The position numbers were made by a program, and so were the translations under genes. DNA of 56,545 nt from Flammeovirgaceae bacterium. GTDB taxonomy: Bacteria; Bacteroidota; Bacteroidia; Cytophagales; Cyclobacteriaceae. The notes below the pieces were generated by a model that was not told where the DNA came from, did no database searches, and saw only the letters and a program-made list of their open reading frames with translations. The stretch lies in contig JAJTGY010000027.1 of the NCBI GenBank assembly GCA_021298015.1, forward strand, positions 1-56,545, in the 5' to 3' direction. Below are positions 51,640 through 56,545 of this stretch, in pieces. Position 1 is the stretch's first letter. The number at the start of each line of letters is the position of its first letter.

Positions 51640-52176
51640 ATGATTAAAAGACCAGACGGACTAGCAAGAATCTATCAGAACGGACTACTTCTTCTTGGGA
51701 TCATGTTGATTGCATTCTCAATTAATGAACTTCGGACTCTTTGGACTCCAAAATCAAGTTTAGTTCCTCTAACTGGTACACTACGGACAGCGGACATCTA
51801 TACAACGACAGTAGAGGATAGAAAGGGACACAAAAGTCAAAAGACTGAATTAATTTTCTATTTGAACGAGTTCGATAAAAAATTTGGACTTGTTGAGAAT
51901 ATAGGACAAGACTACTACTCAAAGGACTACGGGGACTTGCTTCGCAAATTGTGGAAAGGGAAAAATATAACAGTTTATGTCAAGGACACTGAGAAAGATT
52001 TCCATGAACCAAAAGTATTTCAAATTGACAGGGACGATTTAACAATTCTGGACTTTGAGACTGTCAAATCCAAAAATAGGTGGCTGACCGCGTTCATGTT
52101 ATTTATGGGACTAGCATCAATAGTTTTGTTTATATGGTTCAGATATCCCGACAAATTGAAAAAAGTATTCGAGTAG
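51640..52176 (+). CDS. cassette 1 protein, two-helix membrane protein of unknown function
   Basis: 178 residues. A membrane helix near residues 15-28 (LLLLGIMLIAFSI), a soluble region of about 110 residues (PLTGTLRTADIYTTTVEDRKGHKSQKTELIFYL...), and a second helix (WLTAFMLFMGLASIVLFIWF). The layout recalls DUF3592-type proteins but the match is loose. The gene fills its cassette exactly: it starts 34 bases after the cassette edge and its stop codon overlaps the first base of the right terminal repeat. It is AT-rich and has no neighbour in the cassette. Confidence 0.75.
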   Translation: MIKRPDGLARIYQNGLLLLGIMLIAFSINELRTLWTPKSSLVPLTGTLRTADIYTTTVEDRKGHKSQKTELIFYLNEFDKKFGLVENIGQDYYSKDYGDLLRKLWKGKNITVYVKDTEKDFHEPKVFQIDRDDLTILDFETVKSKNRWLTAFMLFMGLASIVLFIWFRYPDKLKKVFE

Positions 52177-52186
52177 AAAAGACTGC

Positions 52187-52317
52187 GCACAACAGTATGT
52201 TTCTGCAATGGTGCCGTGACGAGTTGGTATAAAGTTTTATCTTCGTTCTACCTTTTCGTTTCGTGGGACAGGACGCGGCTTCGAAAAGGCACCACTGCAG
52301 AAACACAAACGTTGTGC
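52187..52317 (+). repeat. attC-like hairpin site A
   Basis: 131 bases. Outer boxes GCACAAC (52187-52193) and GTTGTGC (52311-52317); inner arms TGTTTCTGCA (52198-52207) with TGCAGAAACA (52296-52305), and GGTGCC with GGCACC. Short unpaired stretches lie between boxes, and a loop of about 72 bases (TAAAGTTTTATCTTCGTT ... ACAGGACGCGGCTTCG) is conserved among sites A-C. Two box pairs, extrahelical bases and a GTT at the right box reproduce attC architecture. Confidence 0.88.
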
Positions 52318-52609
52318 ACCAGGCGCGGGACGCGTCTCCGTAGACGGGACGCGGCAGACGACACAACGCTCGACTTCGCAGACGGTGAAGCAAAATCAAA
52401 ACAACATCAGGACGACAATTATTTCCCGCGGACAGAACGTGGTCACTTTATCACTTTTTCGCACCGCGACACATCGCAGCGGACGACTTGAAAAGGCAAA
52501 ACTGAACACGACCCTACGTTTTTCTAACAGTGGACTCGGACTCGTCAATGAAAGATAACAGACGACTTGCGACAAGTCGTGAACTAATTGACGGTTGACG
52601 CGCCCGAGT
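52318..52609. other. cassette 2 body, no recognisable gene
   Basis: About 290 bases. Frames that cross it are short, run into the hairpin sites and look like no protein. Ends still match as terminal repeats (GTTGTGCAC at 52311, GTGCACAAC at 52608-52616). It could be a non-coding cassette, an RNA or promoter cassette, or a decayed gene. Confidence 0.5.
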
Positions 52610-52746
52610 GCACAACACAATGTTTCTGCTATGGTGCGGTGACGTGTTGCCAAAAGTTTATATCTTCGTTCCACGTTTGGTTTCGGGGACAGGACGCGGC
52701 TTCGCGGCTTCGGAAGCGCACCACAGCAGAAACACACACGTTGGTA
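52610..52746 (+). repeat. attC-like hairpin site B
   Basis: 137 bases. Left box GCACAAC (52610-52616), arms TGTTTCTGCT / AGCAGAAACA and GGTGCG / CGCACC, right box GTTGGTA (52740-52746). Left and right boxes agree only in the GTTG/CAAC part; the remaining bases of the right box belong to cassette 3. The compensated changes in the arms (GCT/AGC, GCG/CGC) show that the stem is kept by selection. Confidence 0.88.
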
Positions 52747-52758
52747 GCAATAGGGCCC
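52740..52758 (+). repeat. cassette 3 left terminal inverted repeat
   Basis: GTTGGTAGCAATAGGGCCC pairs with 55419-55437 at 17 of 19 positions, although the two ends are 2.7 kb apart. This private match shows that both ends belong to one unit. Confidence 0.85.
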
Positions 52759-52939
52759 GGACAAATTTGTGTTTCAAAAAACAACGGAAGACAATTTTCA
52801 AACAAAAATTTCCCACGTGGACAAGTGAACGGCTTCGCAGATAACTTTGACTTTGAAAAATTAGACGTGGACAGACTAAAAAATAATACAGCCGACCCTT
52901 CGCATTTTTAAGAAGATTGTGCTTCGACTTCCCTGCGCA
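52759..52939. other. leader of cassette 3, no recognisable gene
   Basis: AT-rich sequence with one forward frame that stays open to a TAA at 52909-52911 but begins inside hairpin site B and resembles nothing known. Nothing else supportable until the hairpin at 52940. 53001-53107 is likewise AT-rich leader before the methyltransferase. Confidence 0.4.
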
Positions 52940-53000
52940 TTTGGCACATGCCATAGCCGCGCAAACCCACCGCGAGCCCAAAGCTATGGCAAGAGCCAAA
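52940..53000 (+). repeat. second-family attC-like hairpin (D)
   Basis: Boxes TTTGGC (52940-52945) / GCCAAA (52995-53000) and GCCATAGC (52950-52957) / GCTATGGC (52983-52990), with four unpaired bases on each side between box pairs and a 25-base loop. Same two-box design as sites A-C, but unrelated sequence. It lies before the restriction-modification genes. Confidence 0.65.
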
Positions 53001-53107
53001 CCCAACCCACGTGAACATTTAATTAAGAGATAGAACCTAAACATAACCCACCAGAACCGCCAAAAAAGTCGTTTATTTTATTAAATTTGGCCAAATCCTT
53101 TGGACAG

Positions 53108-54085
53108 ATGGAAAAAATTAAATTCATAGACTTGTTTTGTGGAATTGGTGGGTTTAGAGTTGCAATGGATGAATCCTGCCGTGAGAATGATTTGATTCCT
53201 GAATGTGTTTTCTCATCTGACATTGACCCATATTGCCAAGACAGTTATGAGGCGAATTTCGGCCATCGACCACATGGTGACATAACCAAGGTTGACGAAA
53301 AAGATATACCAGACCACGATATTTTATTTGCGGGATTTCCATGCCAGCCTTTCAGTATTATCGGTCAAATGCAGGGCTTCAACGATATTAGAGGAACACT
53401 TTTCTTTGATATTGTTAGAATCATAAAGCATAAAAAACCGAAAGCGTTTGTGCTCGAAAATGTAAAACAACTTGTTGGACATGATGGAGGTAAAACGTTG
53501 AAGACAATCATTAATACTCTTCAAAAGAAATTGGGTTATCATGTTCAATATGCTGTGCTAAATGCACTCGACTATGGCCTTCCCCAAAAAAGAGAAAGAG
53601 TTATAATTGTTGGACACAGAGACCCAATACTTTTTAGCTATCCATCACCCATTAGACCCTTCAAACCTCTTTCTCAAATTTTAGAAAAGAAGGTTGATAA
53701 AAAGCATTATGCTTCGGACTATATAGTTGAAAAGAGAAAACAAAAGCATAAGTCAGCTTATAAACTTTCCATATGGCACGAGAATAAGGCGGGCAATATT
53801 TGCTCTTATCCATACTCGTGTGCATTGAGAGCTGGAGCATCTTATAACTATTTGCTAGTAAATGGTGAAAGGAGACTGACTCCTAGAGAAATGTTTAGGT
53901 TGCAGGGCTTTCCAGATTCGTACAAGATAGTGGTCAATGATGGTCAGGCAAGGAAGCAAGCAGGAAACGCGGTACCAGTAAATTTGGTAAAAGCTGTTAT
54001 TCTAAAGCTAATACCATATGTTGCAACTTCTCTTGATATGACATCAGTATTAAGAGAATACGAAGTGAGTTATAATAGACGCTAA
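53108..54085 (+). CDS. DNA cytosine-5 methyltransferase
   Basis: 325 residues from ATG 53108 (MEKIKFIDLFCGIGGFR). Motif I FCGIGGFRVAMD, motif IV with catalytic Cys79 (GFPCQPFS), motif VI (VLENVKQL), motif VIII (QKRERVIIVG), then the target-recognition region, motif IX (LTPREMFRLQGFPDSY) and motif X (QAGNAVPVNLVKAV). A longer TTG start at 53087 is rejected. It protects the host from the endonuclease encoded next. The stop shares a base with the next ATG (TAATG). Strongly AT-rich. Confidence 0.95.
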   Translation: MEKIKFIDLFCGIGGFRVAMDESCRENDLIPECVFSSDIDPYCQDSYEANFGHRPHGDITKVDEKDIPDHDILFAGFPCQPFSIIGQMQGFNDIRGTLFFDIVRIIKHKKPKAFVLENVKQLVGHDGGKTLKTIINTLQKKLGYHVQYAVLNALDYGLPQKRERVIIVGHRDPILFSYPSPIRPFKPLSQILEKKVDKKHYASDYIVEKRKQKHKSAYKLSIWHENKAGNICSYPYSCALRAGASYNYLLVNGERRLTPREMFRLQGFPDSYKIVVNDGQARKQAGNAVPVNLVKAVILKLIPYVATSLDMTSVLREYEVSYNRR

Positions 54086-54834
54086 TGAGCAAGAAGTCTC
54101 CGAAATTAAGGACAGTAAATAAATCCTTACCGCCATATCCATTAAATGAATTTCCAAAAGAGTTCCCTTACATTCTCGGAAGAGAACTTGTGTATTTACT
54201 AGCATCTAAAGGGAAGCCAATTCTAGAGGGTCCTGAATGGGAATCAATATTTGCAACTTGTATTGGCGCAGAATGGAATCCGTCAAATGTTGGACTAGAC
54301 GATGTAATTTTAGGGAATACAGCATGGGGAGCTAAAACGGTTAAAGCAACGAATCCATCTAAGCAAAAAAAGGTTCGTTTAATTTCAGGTCGTAATTCAC
54401 CAGTATATTCATTCGGTGACAAGATTGACACAAATGCAGACCCTAATTTAGTAGGCAAGTCAATATTAGAAATATGGAATGAGCGTGTCTCTTCAATTAG
54501 AGAGAAATTTCAAAATCTTAGGACGGTTGTTCTTGTCAAGTCAAACGACCTTACCGAGGTTGTAGTTTTTGAATTTGATACAATTCGATATGACCCTGAG
54601 CTATTCGCATGGGAATGGAACAAAAATTCAAACTTAGAAGGAATAGAAAAGTCCAGTACTGAGCATAGATTTACATGGCAACCACATGGTTCTCAATTCA
54701 CAATTATTGAGGACGTACCAGAGCAAGGATTGGTAATCAAAATTAAACAACCACCCATTCTTGATAAAGCAAAAATTTTAACAACACTCGGATTCGATAA
54801 ATCTTGGGTAACCATTACTCAGAAAAATGGCTGA
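54085..54834 (+). CDS. probable type II restriction endonuclease
   Basis: 249 residues, no export signal. Candidate catalytic segment GLDDVILGNTAWGAKTVK (Asp cluster followed by a GAK lysine, near residues 72-89), then ISGRNSPVYSFGD and VGKSILEIWNERVSSI. The PD-(D/E)xK assignment is plausible but not certain; I cannot name the isoschizomer. The context is strong: it sits between and overlaps both a C5 methyltransferase (1 base) and a Vsr gene (8 bases), the classic type II order. Confidence 0.75.
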   Translation: MSKKSPKLRTVNKSLPPYPLNEFPKEFPYILGRELVYLLASKGKPILEGPEWESIFATCIGAEWNPSNVGLDDVILGNTAWGAKTVKATNPSKQKKVRLISGRNSPVYSFGDKIDTNADPNLVGKSILEIWNERVSSIREKFQNLRTVVLVKSNDLTEVVVFEFDTIRYDPELFAWEWNKNSNLEGIEKSSTEHRFTWQPHGSQFTIIEDVPEQGLVIKIKQPPILDKAKILTTLGFDKSWVTITQKNG

Positions 54835-55231
54835 TACGTTCTCAAAAGAAGAACGTTCTAGAATAATGCGACAGGTAAAAAGTAGTCGCAATAAATCAAC
54901 AGAAATCGTACTGACAAACTTTTTCAGAGAGAACAAAATTCTTGGTTGGAGAAGAAACTACAAACTTACGGGGAAGCCAGATTTTACTTTCTTGAACAAT
55001 CGTGTTGTTGTTTTTGTAGATGGTTGCTTTTGGCATGGACATAATTGCAGGAACACAAAACCAAGCAGTAACAAAGAATATTGGACTAATAAAATAAAGA
55101 GAAATAAACAGCGTGACAAAGTGGTAACTCAAACCTTGACCGAAAAAGGGTGGACTGTTTGTAGAATTTGGGAATGCGAACTTAAAAAGTCAAGTAAGTT
55201 GCAAAAACTAAAATTGTTTTTCAAAGAGTAA
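54827..55231 (+). CDS. vsr: very short patch repair endonuclease
   Basis: 134 residues. N-terminal MADTFSKEERSRIMRQVKSS, catalytic Asp in GKPDFTF, metal/zinc and His region VFVDGCFWHGHNC, and RIWECEL near the C-terminus. Vsr nicks T:G mismatches formed by deamination of 5-methylcytosine, so it guards the sites of the linked methyltransferase. It overlaps the endonuclease gene by 8 bases, so the three genes are translationally coupled. Confidence 0.93.
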   Translation: MADTFSKEERSRIMRQVKSSRNKSTEIVLTNFFRENKILGWRRNYKLTGKPDFTFLNNRVVVFVDGCFWHGHNCRNTKPSSNKEYWTNKIKRNKQRDKVVTQTLTEKGWTVCRIWECELKKSSKLQKLKLFFKE

Positions 55232-55238
55232 GCAATTC

Positions 55239-55297
55239 GCACACACATTGTCTGGCCGCACTTACAACCCACAACCAAAGCCAGCCAATAAGTGTGC
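55239..55297 (+). repeat. third-family attC-like hairpin (E)
   Basis: Arms 55239-55256 and 55280-55297 pair at 15 of 18 positions with internal mismatches; loop 23 bases. It starts 8 bases after the vsr stop, as an attC lies after its cassette gene. Its sequence is unlike sites A-C or D. With D it brackets the restriction-modification module inside cassette 3. 55298-55418 shows no gene. Confidence 0.6.
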
Positions 55298-55418
55298 TTA
55301 GTTTTGTGTAAGTGGACAAAGTAGTAAGTGAAAAATGCCCCATCGCACGACTGACAATAAAGATTGGTATAAGATAAGCGGGTGACGAAAGACAAGGCTA
55401 CGAATGGAATGTGGAGAA

Positions 55419-55437
55419 GGGCCCTACAGCTACCAAC
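55419..55437 (+). repeat. cassette 3 right terminal inverted repeat
   Basis: Reverse complement of 52740-52758 with two central mismatches. It ends in TACCAAC, the left box of site C. Confidence 0.85.
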
Positions 55438-55560
55438 AAAATGTTTCTGCAATGGTGCCGTGACGAGTTGGTTTAAAGTTTTATCTTCGTTCCACGTTGG
55501 GTTTCGTGTGACAGGGCGCGGCTTCGAAATGGCACCACTGCAGAAACACAAACGTTGTAG
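55431..55560 (+). repeat. attC-like hairpin site C
   Basis: 130 bases. Left box TACCAAC (55431-55437), arms TGTTTCTGCA / TGCAGAAACA and GGTGCC / GGCACC, conserved loop as in A and B, right box GTTGTAG (55554-55560). The outer boxes mismatch beyond GTTG because the right box already belongs to cassette 4. Confidence 0.88.
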
Positions 55561-55579
55561 GTAAGCATGCCGGACAAAA

Positions 55580-56452
55580 ATGAGACTACAAATAATCATA
55601 TGGACACTGTTGACAATTTGCATTCAAGCAAACGGACAGAAAAAGGAACGAACTGAAGAACAAAAGCTGTTTGACAAAGCGATTGAATTACACGAAGACG
55701 AGGAACTAGATTCTGCATTAATTGTATTTAGACAATTTAGGACACAATATCCAAATTCTGAATTATCACCAAGAGTTCATTACAACATCGGATATATCCT
55801 AAATGAGCAAGGAAAAAGAGATGAAGCAAAAATCGTTTTTAAAGAAATCCTTGCAAGTAACTATAATGAAAAAGACCCAGGCGGACGTGGACTAATGGGG
55901 CCACAATATGCCCTTTATAAACATTTCAGTTGTGAGCAATTGGCTGACATCTACATAACTGAAAAGAATCATGTTGAAGCGGAAAAATATGTACGACTGT
56001 TTGACAAAAAATATCCTTACGAACACTTTTGTGGAAATGAATTGACAGCTTACAAAATCTTTAAGTCAGGAAGTTACGCTAAAGTATATGACGGACAAGG
56101 AAAAACAGATGAAGCCATAAAACAACTTATTCCCCATATATTCAACACCGGTCTTGCCGACAATGACGAATTAATCAAAGACCTAATTGTTTTACTTGAC
56201 AAGAGATACAAAACTGATGAGATAAAGGGAGAATTAATTAAGTCTATATCGACATTAAAAATTACTGACTCGAAAAAAAGAGGAGAAATAGCAACAATAG
56301 AACTTTATGGTTTTAAAATTAATGTGGACGAGAACGGACTATTTGACCTTAATAATCCGGACTTTGAAATGAATACCAAACTCGAAGGACAAGAGAAGTA
56401 TCTTAAAGTCATATGGACAAATGAATTGTTTGAACAATATAACGTGGAGTAG
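55580..56452 (+). CDS. cassette 4 TPR-repeat secreted protein
   Basis: 290 residues with a signal peptide (MRLQIIIWTLLTICIQANGQ). TPR-like pairs: KLFDKAIELHEDEELDSALIVFRQFRTQYPN, RVHYNIGYILNEQGKRDEAKIVFKEIL, and CEQLADIYITEKNHVEAEKYVRLFDKKYP. The C-terminal 110 residues are not recognised. It is AT-rich and starts 20 bases after the right box of site C. The stop codon lies in GAGTAGGCA, a 9-mer repeated 12 bases on at the end of the group II intron, so the original C-terminus may have been altered. Confidence 0.8.
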   Translation: MRLQIIIWTLLTICIQANGQKKERTEEQKLFDKAIELHEDEELDSALIVFRQFRTQYPNSELSPRVHYNIGYILNEQGKRDEAKIVFKEILASNYNEKDPGGRGLMGPQYALYKHFSCEQLADIYITEKNHVEAEKYVRLFDKKYPYEHFCGNELTAYKIFKSGSYAKVYDGQGKTDEAIKQLIPHIFNTGLADNDELIKDLIVLLDKRYKTDEIKGELIKSISTLKITDSKKRGEIATIELYGFKINVDENGLFDLNNPDFEMNTKLEGQEKYLKVIWTNELFEQYNVE

Positions 56453-56455
56453 GCA

Positions 56456-56545
56456 ATCGAGTAGGCAAAGGGGAGTTTCACCCCTAAGCCTCTCACAGAA
56501 CCGTGCTTGATAGTCTCCCATCACCCGGCTCTTCGTATCCCTCCA
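56456..56545 (-). mobile_element. 3' end of a group II intron (domains V and VI), partial
   Basis: On the minus strand 56531-56498 is a 34-base domain V: GAGCCG at its start, GGTTC at its end, a GAGA-type tetraloop in the middle. Domain VI follows, with stem AGGC / GCCT and a bulged A in GCCTACTCGAT. The intron would end near 56456; its body and any reverse transcriptase lie beyond the window. Orientation is opposite to the cassettes. The exact 3' splice point is uncertain because GAGTAGGCA occurs twice (56447-56455 and 56459-56467). Confidence 0.82.

Larger units (their letters stand above)
50401..56545 (+). mobile_element. integron-like cassette array (runs past the window end)
   Basis: One tyrosine recombinase gene followed on the same strand by at least four cassettes with boundaries at a GTTG core: cassette 1 51607-52311, cassette 2 52312-52740, cassette 3 52741-55554, cassette 4 from 55555. 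Three ~130-base hairpin sites (A, B, C) separate them. Complete cassettes carry terminal inverted repeats private to each cassette. Cargo is AT-rich and all in the same direction. It has integron architecture, but the site sequence and the recombinase are not those of IntI integrons. Confidence 0.85.

Noticed and set aside
52396-52764. Reverse-strand frames over the hairpin sites (CFCCGALPKPR-type translations, also at 55129-55623)
   Set aside because: They are translations of the conserved hairpin loops. The conserved feature is the base-paired structure, not the protein.
52187-55560. Repeats A, B and C as a CRISPR array
   Set aside because: The copies are ~130 bases long, form long bulged hairpins, and are separated by about 290 and 2,700 bases containing genes. 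No short regular spacers are present.

Overview
The window looks like a chromosome segment of a Bacteroidota bacterium, most likely order Cytophagales (inference). The signs are: promoters with the phylum's -7 box TAnnTTTG; a TonB-dependent receptor with an N-terminal carboxypeptidase-regulatory-like domain; a CcoN-CcoO fusion; a CusA/CzcA-TolC fusion; a bacterial deoxyhypusine-synthase-like gene; and a plant/Flavobacterium-type arginine decarboxylase. I saw no rRNA, tRNA or CRISPR.

Region by region. 1-6.5 kb: ahcY, a DsbA/FrnE oxidoreductase, a sialidase-like secreted protein, an SGNH hydrolase, a deoxyhypusine-synthase-like enzyme and endonuclease III. 6.5-7.3 kb: a REP-associated tyrosine transposase (RAYT) framed by its own REP hairpins and by a duplicated piece of the arginase 3' end. 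7.3-12.5 kb: polyamine genes (arginase/agmatinase, arginine decarboxylase, an APC permease) and a lipoprotein. 12.5-20.6 kb: a long minus-strand cluster (ABC exporter, DUF1826 protein, small secreted protein, DoxX-like membrane protein, OB-like secreted protein, His-rich lipoprotein, COG0523 GTPase). It is driven by two promoters whose -33 elements both sit inside the same palindrome TTGCAAC-ATT-GTTGCA(A); I infer a Zur-type zinc regulon. 20.6-21.1 kb: a small gene graveyard. 21.2-27.4 kb: a tripartite HAE1-type RND pump. 27.5-33.4 kb: a divalent-metal HME-type RND system. 33.4-39.6 kb: DUF1801, TonB receptor, amidohydrolase and lipoproteins. 39.6-41 kb: REP/BIME elements around a UPF0175/DUF3368 toxin-antitoxin pair and an orphan antitoxin-like gene. 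41-49 kb: SUI1, J-domain protein, UspA, and the cbb3 oxidase operon ccoNO-Q-P-G-H-safE. 49-50.3 kb: DUF456 and a SnoaL-like lipoprotein.

The most striking part is 50.4-56.5 kb: an integron-like cassette array. A tyrosine recombinase that lacks the IntI-specific insertion is followed, on the same strand, by cassettes separated by three copies of a ~130-bp imperfect-hairpin site that has the architecture but not the sequence of attC. Each complete cassette begins with a private ~17-19-base sequence that is the inverted repeat of the sequence just before its own hairpin core, which is what excision and insertion of circles at a GTTG core would leave behind. Cargo: a two-TM protein, a gene-less cassette, a C5 methyltransferase/endonuclease/Vsr module, and a TPR protein. 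A group II intron 3' end, in opposite orientation, follows the last gene. The cargo is clearly AT-rich: a hand-counted line in the methyltransferase (53581-53640) is 35% G+C, against 58% for 28021-28080.
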